64,000 nucleotides of DNA from Antedon mediterranea (GCF_964355755.1 NC_092671.1:9745001-9809000); one strand, 5' to 3'. Shown: positions 12,511 through 27,300, numbered from the stretch's first letter. The notes: generated by a model from the letters alone, not told the origin. Translations and numbers: made by a program.

Positions 12511-14600
12511 CTGAAGACCAGCCTAACAAGACCTATATATCTACTGTGAAACAATACAATAGTTCATAAAGTACAGGAATAGAAAATAAACCAATGTTCA
12601 AAATACTATAAAGCATTTAGTCTTGTTACTGTTAACTAAAGAGTAGTAAGCATTTATTTCAGGGCGGTAGGCAAAGGAGTAATTTAACAGACCGTGATAA
12701 GTTGAACATCACAGTAAAATCTGATTTGTCTCTAGCGAATAAAAGGTTTGCTAATATTTCGTCTATTACCACTTTTTATCAGTCTTTTCTTGTAATGACA
12801 TTACTTTTGATTGCAATTTATTAGTTTTTGTATTACTCTTTTTAATACATCTCGTAAAAATTTGTCAACCATCCCATGTAACTTAAGTATACAATTAAAA
12901 AGAAATGTCAAATTTAGTGTTCTCCCAAAGCAGTTGTTGCCAACAAGATTTACCTGAATAAATTGGCTCCATTTAAAATAGTGTCAAGATATAATATAAA
13001 ACAGAAACTATTCTAATGGTGGTAGGCTAGGCTTAAACATGAATAAATAAAACAAGAGAAAACATAGGGTATAAAGTACTTATATTCAATTTGATTGATA
13101 AAAAGTGCAATTATGCTTTTTTGCATTCGCCCTAGAGTAGATTAGAGTATATAGGCCTACCTCTATCTTATGATTAACTAGAAGTCGGTACCTCGATTGC
13201 TTGTCCGGATGTATTTCTACATCATTTAGACAACACATTATTCGCAAATGTAAGTAATCCCAACAACAATAATTACATTAATGTTTGCATAATCTGAACG
13301 TTCTCTACTCAAAATTATTCACTGTAAAAAGCAATTTCTATCTGACGATAGCAGCATATAAATTGACGTAAAACAAAAGGCGAGATAAAAGAAAGAGGAA
13401 ATGTTTGTTAAATCGCGCTCATCTTTTTGTCGTTAACAGCAGTCTTGTGATCATAGTTTAATTCCTATCTTAAGTTAATTACTCCCAAGACATCTCATTT
13501 GCATATTTTGTATTCCCTGCATTCATGTTTAATAAATTCAAAATAATCGCGTTCAATGTGTGTACTTCTGTATTAATCTTACTGGAGTAGAAACTTCATT
13601 GAGGCTCCTTCCGTGACCAGGGAAGAGTTCACTTTTCTTTGTTGACGAGAAAAAGATACATAGTTTTTTGTTTATGAATGTTGTCTGTGTTCTGTCTCAT
13701 TTAGGTACTAATATATTTAAATGGTTACCAAACTGACAAGCACCCGCTTCTTTTAGTATACTTTTGAATATTGTAAATGCAATTGTGAATAAACTTGAAT
13801 TATAACAGTAAACACTACGGCCAATTCCAAATCAGGGGAGACCCTTAAGCTTGGTTCCCACTAGCGTCGCACCGTAACGCAACCTACGCAACGTAAGAAA
13901 ATTTCCTTCCAATAATTGTGTTTTCCCCCCGCCTGCGTGAAATCAAACCTTCGATGTTTGCAGAAATGTTGCATCGTCGGTTCCTACTTGTGATTACGCA
14001 ATACGGCACTTTGCGTCAATACGTCGTTGCGTTGCGTTCTAGTGGGAACCACGCTTTGGGGAGAGAGGGCACATTCCCGTGAAACAAATTATTAATACAA
14101 GAATTGTAACAAAAAATGTAGATATCGAAAGTCGGTGCCTGTTTCAGTTGAGTTAATAAATCCTACATTTGTCTTCGTTTTGTGTTTATCAAGACAAAAA
14201 GCGGTCCATGAAAGTTGTAGAGATTTTTATTTGGAGGGAAACGTTTTATAATTGCATTCGGAAAATGTTGCGAGACTCCCAACATTTTTCTAGGTTCCCA
14301 TTACTACAGTACCACTTTAGTCTAGTATTTACATCTTTTTTTTTCATTATAAAATATCGAAATTATACTATTTAGTTTAATTCGTTAATAGTTTACATAA
14401 TTCATCATAACTAATATATCAAAAAAGTGGTCATTAAATATTAATAACGTCATTTACATTCATTTGTCATTAACACCATAAAATCATAATCGCCACATAT
14501 ACTGCAAATAATATGAAAACCATCATTAGCTATGATAGTAACAGTGAAATGTAATTAGTTTACAAATGTATTTTAGATTAGAGTTTTATCTTATTGCAGC
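12511..14600. other. Tail-to-tail intergenic region
   Basis: Lies between the 3' ends of PSMB4 (+) and the filamin-like gene (-). Apart from the family A MITE it shows no exon-like ORF on either strand. A short stretch near 13770-13800 (GTGAATAAACTTGAAT) resembles a non-LTR retrotransposon 3' terminus. Confidence 0.5.
13848..14055. mobile_element. MITE family A copy between PSMB4 and the filamin-like gene
   Basis: Left end AGCTTGGTTCCCACTAGCGT and right end CGTTCTAGTGGGAACCACGCT are near-perfect inverted repeats. Left flank TTA, right flank TTG, so the target duplication has drifted by one base. Non-coding. Confidence 0.8.
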
Positions 14601-17600
14601 TCAGTGTTCTATGGCAACAATAAATGGACTATTGGACACATGTTGCTCTGACCACTTGACGGAAATGACGTAGAAACCTGGCGTATTTACTTCATATAAA
14701 ATTTCGTAAAGATTGTCCCCGGTAAATACAACGTTTGTCTCCGTTACTGAATGACGTTGCGGTCCTCGAATTGTAACGGACAAATATCCACCTTTTGAAG
14801 CTTGCGATGTCTCCACCTACAAAAACAAAATCTCATTTTAATTTCAGTTTATAATATTGTTGGCTTTGATATTCTAAGCATTGTTAATCACGTTGTCTTG
14901 GTTACGATTACATTACTTTAGTTGGAGTAATAACATTATTTTAAGCACACGCACTTTATGATAATTTTATTTAAAGATGTATTGTCCCTTGAAACACACA
15001 AAAATGAAGGTCAAAATATTCTAAATTTAAATTGGTCATATCAAAGTAATATTAAAGTTATTCACTTTAAGTTGAATATTCGAGCAAAAAACAACAAGTT
15101 TACTTAATTAACAGGTAAATTAATTTGATTAGATTCGTCTGGAAAATCGTCAGGAGCGAAAGTAAACAAAGATTTCAAACCATACATTATGCATGATGCT
15201 AATTAGGATTGTTTACAACTCGTCACAGTTGAGAAGGTCTTTTCACACAGGTCGCGAAGAAGTTTTATAATTATGCATACAGAGTAGCCAAATAAGCGCG
15301 TTGCATTATGAGATATGTTTTGATCGAAAACTTTGACTGGAAGTCAAAGTTATTTTTTGAACCAAAATACGTCTATATTTCAGTTAAATTTTTTTTTTTC
15401 AACAAATTTTTGGTGAAAGTTAATAACTATATGATACTTCAAAATGACCCACTTTTTTCGAAATTTTATTTTTATTTTTTTTTTAATTAGTCAAAGGGAC
15501 AATTTAATATAATGTATACATAATTAAAACATTAAAAACATATATAACTAGTGCAGGTATTGTCAAATACACTGTTTACCATGACTATTTTAAATAATTA
15601 TACAGTATTATTTTGCACTGATGACAATTACTGTATGTACAGTCTGTTGTAGGCCTACCTGGCAGAGAAGGCCTATTCACTTAGTATTCAATGTGTTTAA
15701 ATAGCGTGTCAGTTCTTTATGTCCTGATTTTTGTCTTATATGTCGTTCGCTTTATGTATTGTTATTAAACACATGTAATAATTGGTGTTCACGGGCACTA
15801 GAGTTAAGCGTGCATTGAACGCTGGTAGTTAACTCCGATTGTGTCTTTGAAAGGACGTACAGTACGCTGGTGGGTTAATAGAACATGTGCACCAACCCTG
15901 GAAAGGAAATGCACCGTTTTTCATTGAACACTGGATAGTACAAGCTTGGTTGTCAGGTGGTTTCTGTTTCAGTTTTCTAAACTAGAATTCCCAGAAGAAG
16001 ACGTACAACTCCCTGATGCCCAAACAAGCATACCTCCTTGTTTTGAAATAGCACTTTCAAACAAATTCTTTAATCAACTTAATTTCAGTCATAAAGTGTA
16101 CCTCAATTCCAAGCTACAAAAATAAGTTTATTAATAACTAGATTTTGATACTAACCTGAAAGTTATTCTTCATGTTTACATATCCTTCCGTTAGACCAAC
16201 ACCAAATGCTCTGCATCCGGGATACTGTCTTTTAGGGCAACTGAAGTCACTGCTGCTAAACGAACTTGATTCGTCGCAACGTCGACGTAGATTTGGACAA
16301 TGGCAGCAACTCTCTCTGAAGCTATTTGCAGATCTGCATGACATGGTGTCACAAGCATGAACAGCTCTATACCTATCATTATAACTACTGTTATCACTTC
16401 TGGGCAATGAATAGTTTGGGCTATGATGACGTTCAAATTCCTCTTGCATATCAGGACGGTGATTTTGAACATCTTCAAATTCAAGGCCGACATTGTGTAT
16501 CCACTCTTGAAAAGGATAGACGGGAAGCTGAAAGGAATGATTCTTGTCTGTTTGTGGTACACCTGGTAGGTCTAAGGACATGTCAAGATCAAGAACTGAT
16601 TCGTCTGTATCTAATGATGACTCATCCGCATCCATATTGCTGATGTCTGCTTCGTTAGATGAGCATACAAGAGGAGAAAATATCGAGACTGGCGACAAAC
16701 AATCTGTTAGATCCTGATCCGCCTCTATTTTATTAAATACTGAAATTGGTGTATTAATAATACTATTAAAGGTGGTATCAGATGGTGTTTGAATTGTACT
16801 TTCAGTAACTAAATCTACAGAAACAGCCTCTGTAAGACTATTTGTAGGCCTATGGTTTTCCCCATTCATTGTCGTGTTTGCAGTGCCATTGATCATCTGT
16901 GATGAAGGTAAAGTTCCATTTTCAGAACTGTGAATGTCCTCCACTGAAGTAGTCCGACTTTCACTTTCCACAAAAGAAGCACTGTTTTCTGTTTTTATTT
17001 TAACTTCCGTTGCAAGTACATCCATGCTGTTGCTTGTACATTGTGAACCTATAGGCGGTATACCTACAGTCGTCTCCACTAAAACCGAAGAATCTGGACT
17101 TTTATTGTTGCCACTTAGTGCATGTTCATCAGAGAACCCGCTGTCAAATGTCGTTTGCCTTAATCCAAGTCTACGCTTTGGTCGTTTCAACCTTTCAACT
17201 TCTGGCTTTCTGTGGCCTGGTAGGTCATTGTCATTTGATGGTGAGTAGGTATTTTTTAAAGCCTGGCCATCCTTTGGATGTGTTTCTGAGTTTGGTTGCT
17301 TTCCTTCATCAAACGATTGTCTGTGTCTGGACATATAGCCCCAGCCAGTAGCTTTTCTTATTGAGTCCGATGTGCACTGTGTGCCTTTGTCATGAGTAGA
17401 CTTATTGCGGCTGCTGCGACGTACAAGCCGTGTATTGCTCTGTGTAGCTCGAGTGCTTGATGAACTAGCATTCAATGTCAATTTTTGGTGTGTCTTATTA
17501 TTCTCCGACTTGCATTCATCTCTTTTAGCATCTGATGGTTCTTTGGATGGAAGCTGAACCATATTGGTTCTTCCAGATTCCGTCTGATCGGTACTTGCTA

Positions 17601-20600
17601 TTACTTTGTTCTCAGAGATGTTTGGTTGAGATATATTATTTTCGTTTGGAATTCCATTTATATTTGTTGTGCTTTCAATTGAATTCGATGATTTTTCAAC
17701 TGTTTTATTTCCTTGAGCAGCTGCATTCACTAGAGGAGCAGAGGTTCCGATATCGTCTGTTTCAGATAGCGAAGCCGTTTGTACCACTGCTTTAGCATGT
17801 TTACAGGGCTTTGAATGTTCCGGATCAGGAAAGTCTTCAGATGGTCTATCACTCACTAGAGGAGGAGAGGTGCCGAAATCGTCTGTTTCAGATAGCGAAG
17901 CCGTTTGTACCACTGCTTTAGCATGTTTAGAAGGCCCTGAATGTTCCCGATCAGGAAAGTCTTCAGATGGTCTATCAATCGTAGGTAGCTGCCATGTTGG
18001 TCTATAGTGTTTAAATGTTGGAATACTACGTTCAAGGGCGTAATCATCGATCGATATACTGGATTCCAAGGATTTGTCATATTGACTACTTCGGGCATAG
18101 GAACATTCAGAATTAGTAGATTTTGAAATAACAATAATCTGATGTCCATTTTCCTTGGGAATCATTTCAATATGGTCGTTAGTTAATAATTTTGTTTCAT
18201 TTGAAATATATGTCTTTTTGGTCTCGTTTGTTGAACACTGATCCACGTCTTCTGTAGCCATCGTTTGATTTATTTGAATCAAACTAGTAACGGTGCTACC
18301 ACTAGGTAACTCTTGATTACTTATAGAACACACATTGAGTTGTTGGGTGTTAAGGGATGGGGGAGTGATTTCATCTCTTGTTGTACTTATCTCGTCATTC
18401 TTAAAAATACTTTCTGAATCTGGTATTTGTAAGGTACTAATTTTTCCTACACTGGCATCTGTTTTATCCACAACGTCGCACATGTTTCTAGATTTAACTT
18501 GAATAATCTCTTTCGTAATTTCATAATAAACTCGACCAATCAGTTGTTTCGATAAACGATCGGCAAATTTGCCATACTTATCTTCGCTGCCTGCTGTCTG
18601 TTTACTGCTACGCTTTGGTCCTCCAGCAGAATGGATCGAGTCCTTAGATGAAACAACACTTTTTTGTGCTGATAATGATTTTGAAGCGTACCGTATTTCT
18701 TTATCTCCAGAAGGGCACTTAATAATCTTTCTAATTATTTTCCCTCGACGCCCGTTTGTGTTCTTCACACTTTTGCCAAAGATTGAACCACTTCTACTAA
18801 TAGGGGATTTTACAGAGTTGCGATGATCAGTGGATGACGCTGATTGTGATCTTGGCTGATCTTCCAAATTATCCGACTCAAGATTAGATTGTCTAAACAG
18901 AGATTGTCGTCTTCCAGATTTTACTGAAGGGTTGCCTGTGGGTGCTGACGTCATTTTTTGCTTAGGATTGTCTGTGTTAAATGATACCCTTTTAGGCCCG
19001 GTTTCAGATTTAGATGCACTGTTCAATATAGGCTCTTTAACAGTGGCACTGAATGGACTATTTTTTATATGTTCTCCACCCCATGTTATATTAATTCCGT
19101 AGGTCCCAACATTGCATGGTGTGTATATCACCTGATATTCTCCTTCTTTTATCTCCTCATAATCAAAAAATATAAATCTATTATCTTTGTCTGGTTCGTC
19201 TTTTTCACCCGATATTTTTCGTGAGGATGTTTGTGTGCGATCAACCTGAGCGTGATTTATTTTACGTTTGCAGTATTCGCCGTTTGGACCTGAGATTTCA
19301 ACGTAGATGTTTTTCCAAATAAATGCGTCCGCGTGCACGTTGAATTTTGTGCGTTTTCCTTCAATTGCAACAACAAGTCCACTTCCGGTTGCCCTGCACT
19401 CTTTATCGTTTACCTTTAATGTAATCGAAAAATAAAAGAAGTAAAGGTTAGTATTCGATTGATGTTATTTGTGCAGAAATGTTAAATCGAATTGACCCCA
19501 TACACTGTGTAGATTAAAGATTTAAGAAATTGTCACTGGTCCATTTCAAAAGAATAACAATACACTTTGCTTGGATCAGAATCAGAATAAATGTATTAAT
19601 CTCCAAGTTTAGAGTTAAAACAATTAAAAAATCAAAATATGGATAATTTAAACAATAAAAATACAATTAATCTACAGTACACATTAAAATGATAGATCTA
19701 GGCCTATTTATAGATATAGGCCTATTTATAACTTTTAATTAAATCCATTGTCTTTAAACGTTAATAGCTAACAGGACTACACAATACAAACCTGTATGGT
19801 TTCTTCCAATTTTAACATAATTCGTTCTGGTTCTTTCACGGGGATTACACTAGCATACTGTATCATCTGTAAATAACCTATCATTATGTTCTCTTGTATT
19901 TTACGTGGGTTGGACATCTGTTCTGGTGTCATCGGCTGTAAAATTGATAGGTGAAAACTATTAAAGAACTTTAAATACACAGCGGAGGCCATGACATTAT
20001 AACTGCATGATACATTAATTACAAAGCATTAAATATATATCTCAATATGGTTTAACCAGACAAAAGATCCATCCACTCTAACAATAACATCATCACTATA
20101 CATTATTCAGGCCAAGTACGTCTAATAATATATTTGTTTTTCTGTTGTAAATGTATATGAAATTAAATACATCCTGCATAAATGATATACAAATTGTATG
20201 TGACGTAAGAGGTAGACAACGCATTTAAAATGTGTTGTCTGTAAAATATGAACAATAAAGATGAATTAATCAAAACTTTGAATAGGCCATTTTGTAGTTT
20301 CAGGATATTCACCTTCTCATTGGAAAACGAACAAAAATAATGATTTTACTTTAAATTATTAAAATGGCCTATTCGTTCAACATAAAAATAGTTTTACATT
20401 TTTGTCAAGGGACGTTTTATATCTTTAAAGACGAAGAAAATGATGAAAATGGTGTGACCTTTGTACCTGCGCGTAAAATGTGTAATATATCGATCGATCG
20501 TGGATACAAGAAGAACAAGTCTTCTTGGACAAGGACTTGAAATTGGAGGTCCAATGTACAAGTATCACATACATGCCTATTTGTTTTTATTTTGAACTTT

Positions 20601-21320
20601 GTATTGGAGCTTTCAGATGAATTCTAAGGTGCACTTGTCCTAATATTAATGTTTTATAGACTCACCTCAGCGATACCTAATGCTTTAGCAACTAGACGCA
20701 TGCCTAGTCGGCAATTATTGGCCATATATTCCGGGTTTAGTAGGTCGTATCTTGGGCAAGTTTCCGGTACCACTGCATCAATAAGAGCGCATATCGCAAT
20801 TCCATTTGACCAGCAGTTGGAAAAATCATCGATGCAAAACGTAGGTAGTTTATCTGAGATCCAATAGAGAAGTCGCTTTTTTTGACCGGATTCTAAAGAA
20901 TGATTGAAAAAAAATGATGATTTAGCATCAATTTAGTTAAATGACTATCAACTTTAAGATGAAGACAAGTTTAGACGTAGACATTGGTTATAGGATAATG
21001 TTGATGTATTTTGGTGCCGCATTTATCAATATACCGGTGCCGCATTTATAAATATACCGGTGCCGCATTTATTAATATACCGGTGTCGCATTTACCTTTG
21101 ACAATAGAAACTTACCGCCAATAAAATACAAATGGCAACGTTCAATTAATGATGGTTGGTACTGAATCGTAGCTCCATAGTCATAGCGCTTTAAACGATA
21201 AGGCTTTGGTTTCCATAAAGACTTAAAGATACGATATAACCAGTAGAATATGTTGACATAATGCAAAAGGCCCACCAGTAACCATACCAGCCATGTGTAC
21301 ATCTTCTTTAACCCATTCAT
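14601..21320 (-). CDS. Filamin-like protein: hydrophobic N-terminus, one CH domain, two filamin repeats, long disordered linker
   Basis: Minus-strand exons 21116-21355 (coding from the ATG at 21320), 20666-20892, 19792-19935, 16156-19413 and 14601-14816. Phases join cleanly, giving 1349 residues. Residues ~7-32 are strongly hydrophobic (MYTWLVWLLVGLLHYVNIFY). Residues ~70-190 form a filamin CH2-like calponin-homology domain (KKRLLYWISDKLP, CWSNGIAICALIDAVVP, PMTPEQMSNPRKI). Residues ~195-317 are a filamin Ig repeat (ATGSGLVVAIEGKRTKFNV, then TYGINITWGGEHIKNSPFSA) with an inserted charged loop. One exon then encodes ~900 residues of Ser/Thr/Asn-rich, apparently disordered linker, and the last ~88 residues form a second filamin repeat (GYVNMKNNFQVETSQASKGG...VSNSPFIVAI). 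Expected role: actin or membrane-cytoskeleton crosslinking. Only one CH domain is seen where filamins have two. The start codon choice is tentative, because an upstream exon near 28.2 kb fits in phase. Confidence 0.8.
17725..17976 (-). repeat. In-frame ~42-residue tandem duplication in the filamin-like linker
   Basis: Two adjacent copies of a ~126-bp unit encode DRPSEDFPDREHSGPSKHAK... and DRPSEDFPDPEHSKPCKHAK..., each followed by AVVQTASLSETDD and GTSxPLV. The DNA copies are nearly identical, so the duplication is recent. It sits in the single 3.3 kb exon. Confidence 0.9.
21013..21096. repeat. 25-bp tandem repeat, ~3.4 copies
   Basis: Unit GGTGCCGCATTTATAAATAT plus ACC, repeated with single-base changes. 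It lies in the intron just 3' of the filamin-like N-terminal exon on the minus strand, about 20 bases past its donor. Confidence 0.9.
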
Positions 21321-21355
21321 CAGGTTTGTCTTTATTATCTTTCCAGCATTGATTC

Positions 21356-24300
21356 CTAAAACAAAAACCGGTAAATCAATCAAATCATTTTTAAAATTAA
21401 AAACAAATAGTTACTTCGACAACATTAACAATTAGTAGTAACAATAAATAATAAATAAAGATGAATTTAGATTCTTCCTGTAAATAAAACAAAAAGGTGG
21501 GAGCAAGTATAAAAGTAACCGTACCGAGAGACCTTATTGAGACTCTAGATACCGAAGATTATAATCTGACGAAGAGGCTACCAAATATAAATAATATATA
21601 TAATGCCATAGAACAGCACCAAGATAACAACAATTTAAGCATATCGGAAGAGACTCTTATATCGCGCGTGTTAAACTTTGTGACTACCGTAACTAATGAC
21701 GTATTTATGGTATTATTTACTATCATTTAAGATAAGAATCTCCTATTGAATAGCTATTTTTAGGGAAAACTGTGTGGATCTCATGGATGTGTAAAATTAG
21801 ATCTAATGTTTAGATCAATTTTCCATGATTAGGCCTAAATATTGATTTATATTTGAATACGGTACTGTAGTGTGAATGATTAGCAGTGGTGCTGATTACA
21901 TGAAGAAGCTCCATCCATCAGTCTCGTGGATGATTACATTAAACATGCATGTGTGTTCTTTTATTTGCTTTAATTACCGTCATCTAATACTAAGTTGGAA
22001 GCACTCACTACCACACACAATTACAAATGATTGACTTTGTTAATTAGTAAATGTACGTAGCTTAAGTATTAATCAATAGCAACAAAAACACCAAGACTTG
22101 TTATTGAACGGATATAAATATGAAGTAGGCCTAGATATATCGCAAAAAAAACTAACAATTCGTTAATTATTGATTCATAAAAGTTAATTTAAGTGTATAT
22201 GATAATAACATTTGTATAACCTTTCAATACATTTGATTTGCAATATATTAATGTAGTTCCTACTGTATAATTAAATCTATTTAAAACTATACTTTGCTGC
22301 TCAGGAGAGTTCACCAATGTGATGCATTTGGCTCAATAGCATGGTGTACTTTAACGCTTACTGTATGTTCAAAATCAGTGTGCTGTTCAATTTAAAACGA
22401 AAACTAATTTGGTATATGATAAAAAGAAAATCAAGATTGCATGGGGTCGTGTGGAGGATGTAAATCTTCTCATAACATTTCCCCATAATATGAAACAATT
22501 TGACATAATCAGGGCGTGTCCGTAATTCGGTTCATTAATAATTAAGTACCTGCTAATTAGTTTCAACCCTAGTAAGTAAGAAAGAGTTAGGTTATTATCA
22601 ACACATTCATTAACTTTAAATAGGGCCTATTATATTCATTTTTTGTTATTGTTTTGTTGGAATTTTTTTTTGTTAAAATATTCTTTATTTTCATTTAAAA
22701 ATCCATTGATTTTAAGACCAAGGCCGTTTAGTTACTGTTGATACGTTTTTAAGTAGCGTTGTTAATTTACGCCTTAGTGTTGAGTATTACATACACCGTT
22801 ATACTCTTTATTTTGATTCGTACCATGAAATTAATTTTATTTATTTATTTTGTGTGTGTTTCTAAACATTTTTATTTATTTGTATTTGTATTTCACACTA
22901 GGCCTACATTCTATATATATATTTCTATGTTTTTGTTATTATTATTTTATGTTTATTGCCAAAATGAATAAAATAAAAAAAATTAAAAAAAATATTATTT
23001 TTACATTTATTTTGATTAATTTTTAAGTTAATAATTTTATTTATTCTTGTATGCTGTATTTCACACAACATTTATTTTGTTTCATTTTGAGTTATTAATT
23101 GGACGCACCTTTATCATCAAAGTGTGCCACTGTTGTAAAAGTGAAATTTCAAATAAATTATTATTATTATTAATACAGAATTAACAATATGTCATGGGTC
23201 TCTCATCACACGCTGGATTAACACGTCATCTTTGTTTAAATAAAGCATTTAATTTGCTAAGCCTCATCCTGGCCACTATACAGATTTATATTAAAGTCAT
23301 AATATTTACTGTAATTAGCACCACTGGAAAACGTGTTGTGTACCGTACCATGGAGATATATATATTATACCTCCATGACCGTACCAAAGTAATTTTACCA
23401 TGTCCACTGATGCGCACTATTTGTTAACGAGCATATTGTATAGGCGTTACTAGGGGTACAGTAATATTTGCGCTATATAAATCTATCTATCTACGGTACC
23501 TATTAAATCTTCAGACTCTTTATTTAAAATTTAAGTGGATAATTTAGAACAAACCCGCCAACAACCGAAAACTCGAAGTTTACAAATTTATGATGGGACA
23601 GTAGCCTATAAGATTGATATATTTAGGATTCTGCACACCAACGTGTTTGATATCCGTGCACAAAGGATGCTTATTAATCATATATTAAGACAACAATTAA
23701 GACAAACTTGTTATAAAAACATTAAAAACATAACAAATAATGTCTGTAATTAAGAATAGTTAATTATAATATGGTTATCCAGAGACAGAAAACAGCACCT
23801 TCAGTTGCTTGTCTGCTGATATACATTAATTTTACCCTACATGGGTCAGTGTTTATATACAGTACCCTTTGCATGTACTGTTTTTATACAGTAAATAATA
23901 ATATTCAAGCCACCTACCGTGTAAGGTTGTGTCTGATGAGACAGTGGCCCTTGAGAACTGATCGCCCGACCGTCTCATAATATCTCGCATCGTACACTTT
24001 TAGGCCTACACAAAAAAAAAACATTCGAAATAACTTTTTTATTTTTACTATAATAATAGAAAATCAATCGTTTCCCTTTGGCAACTTATATATTCATCAC
24101 GCCTGCGTCATAATACAGCTAACAATAACATTGATTGATGTGTGGGAATTGAAGTTCAGCTAATAATTGAGATATGTTTGTGTATATAATTGAAATGAAA
24201 TAAATATGTTATTGCGTCATCATATCTATCATAAGTCCAGCTGTATGTAAATTAATCATAGAGGTAAACAAACGTGTTTACTCTCATTTCTAACCTCTTT

Positions 24301-27300
24301 TACTGTACACAGTTTGGGACGTCGTTGAATCATTGCAGGTACACAGACAAAATAAGAAAGTGCTCTATTTATAATTCAGCTCAGTTGAATTCGATAAAAA
24401 ACACTTGATACACTTGTTTACACTATGACGAAAACAAGGACGTACGCAACGCTACTGGTTTAACCAATCATTCCGCAATGAAATCATAGTGTGAACCGAG
24501 TTTTAGAATAATACTGCCATGTTAATTGACGCATTGACGGTACAAATTTCGTTTTCGTGTTTCTAATTTTCTCTATTTCTAGTATTTTATAAATAGGCCT
24601 ACATAATTACTGAGCATTATGTATGATGTATTTGGTAAAATTATTAATTTCCCTTTGGTATAAATGGTTTTTGTTGTACGTCAGATAGGTCTATAATTAC
24701 ATCTACATTACATTACAACACAATAGCATGATGAATAAATGATTATACAAGCTAATGCATACTGAATTAATTACCCTGTATAGGCATAGTAGTAGTAGTC
24801 TGGGTTTCAGACGGAGTTTGGACTTAGTATTAGTAAAAAGATAAATATTTTGGCGTTTCATACGTATACTACTTGAGCTTGTATTTGTATTTTAAGACAA
24901 AAATTGAAACGTCGACTGGTGGACTAACATAAAAAAGACAACAAAAAACAGACTTGGGGCAAGTCTAAATATTAAGCTAACGCGCGTTTACAAATATATA
25001 ATATCCTATCAGTATTTGTACGCGCCCGATTTTTCGCACTATTCACTCGAAATGCCATGTCGAAATGTGAGATCATGATGGTGATAAATATAACGATGAT
25101 AATAATTATTCTCCTGATAAACATTTTTATTTGAACAGAACTCATTCGTAGCAGAGAAGTACTTAGCTTAGTTAAATAATATTGTGGATCTGAGGTTATC
25201 GTCATGTGCCATGACAAAAATTATAAAATAATTATAAATTATCCACGTTTTAATATTTTGTTTTAAAAATACAGTTTTTGTATAATATACAGTTATTTCT
25301 CGTAAAATCGATAAAATAAAGATTGCTTATTAAACAAAATAATGAAAACATGCCTGAGATTGCTTTTCAGTCCTATTACCACTCAGTCCTGACTATCCTA
25401 ACAAAGAAAAAGCATTACCTTATTAGCTATACACTGCATCGGCACTAATTGCCATGGCAACCAATATAATAACCGTATGAAAACTAATCGTTGCTCTGTG
25501 TTTTGCCATTGAATATAACACAACAAGAATGATTGGTTTATGTAGAACATTGGATCCAGTATTTTATTACATAATAGGCCATGCCATCATAATAATTACA
25601 TTGCGTGTAGTAGACCTACAAAGCACACTACATTAACCTGTTGCTTTTATAGTGTAATATGTTAAGTTGTGAAATTAACGATTTTCGCATTATCTTTCAC
25701 ACGCATTCTTATCACGTTATGAATGATATTAAGATTGATTGATGTTTTTAATACAGTAATGACGAGTATGTATACAAAATTCAAATGGGATTGGCTGCCT
25801 AGGGAATGTTGTTCCACGGGTGGGATTGGGCGTTAGGAAGTTCATTCTCCGAACACCAATTTCTTGTTGTGAGTTTTTCTAGCATCAGTGACATAAGAAA
25901 GCATAAAAATTATGCAAAATAAGATTTGAGAGATGATTTAAGACATGCCTATTTTTATATGTAAGACCTATAACTGACTATAGTAATTTTCTGTGGGACA
26001 AAATGAACATGTATAACTATAGCCCCACTGCTGAGTTTCGTCACTGTACCTAATTTCTACAGTAAAGTAAGTAAACTCTGTAACACAGCGTCACACCTAG
26101 GCCATACAGTACGCCAATACTTCTAAAACAACTTACAATTATATAATTTTAGGGACACGGAGTATACTAGATAGATAGAATCGCGGGCGTACAGGTATTA
26201 CATAATTAGTGATAATTGTTCGATGACGTAACGTACTATCTAATAATGACAATTCGCAGAATTTCCTTTAAAAAATTAATGTATTCAATACAATAACGTA
26301 TGCCTAACACTATAAGTGTATATAAATTGCATTTATAGACCGATAAACCTCTTAATATGTTGTTTATCATGTCTCATTTAATTCCTTTGTAATACAGACG
26401 AAATAAATCAAATCTTAAATGATGACTACATCTAGATTCTATGATTGTGCTCATTTTTATACAGTTAATCAGTGTTTTACTACTCTTGTTCATGTTACAC
26501 AGTTACGTAAATTGTGTTTACATAAGGAAATACTCGATTATAGTATTTCATCAGTTCAAATATAACATAAACAATGGCTTTTTATCGAACACTTACTTGA
26601 AAATAGGTTAGTAGTTTTGTAGTCAGTTTTGTTTGTATCCTTATTATATTATTATTGTATTATTATTATGACCGGTAGGCCTAAATGTCAAAGCGCGAGA
26701 TATAACTGATAAAGTTTCATCGTTTCCGTAATTCCATCATCTATTATCAACGTCATCACCATCACCAAAAACACCTTCATATTTTCCTCTTCATTATCCA
26801 CAGGCTCCTCAATCATCACCAAAACAATATGACCTTGTTTTTTTTTATGACGGATTTTTTTTTTCAGTCATTTAAGTTAGGGAATTTTTTTACAGAGGCC
26901 TATCACAGAGAATCGGGTGCCGGACTTCATAAGAAATTACTAAGTACCTCTTGCACTTTCTAATTGTCGCTGACCTTGCCATTATGTAAATTTGAATTTA
27001 AAGGTAAATTTATAATGTAAATTTGAATTAAAATGTAAATGTGTTATGTTTACATGACAAAATTTGTCATTTATGCAATTTATTCTAAATGTCTTTGAAT
27101 TTTACGGTAGCTCATTTTTATGTATTATTTTAATGTAGTATTATTGGAATTTTAAATAGTCATTATTATTATTATTTACATCCATGTGGAGGCCGCATAA
27201 TGAGCCGCTTGACATCGAGATTTTAACCTTCATACTTTTATTTTTTACTGCATGGCTTTGTCAACATTATCTGACATCATAATCAACATCGATGACATCA

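Noticed and set aside
16172-18826. Several plus-strand and alternative-frame ORFs over the large filamin-like exon
   Set aside because: They are frame shadows of the 3.3-kb coding exon, which has coherent domain content on the minus strand.
21497-21730. 77-codon plus-strand ORF with protein-like composition
   Set aside because: No family resemblance, no clear splice partners, and it lies in the putative first intron of the filamin-like gene.
22759-22971. 70-codon hydrophobic plus-strand ORF
   Set aside because: Low-complexity T-rich DNA; composition alone explains it.
24419-24500. A further member of MITE family A
   Set aside because: It has inverted ends and a similar CCAATCA motif, but its termini differ (TTACACTATGA), so it was not assigned to the family.
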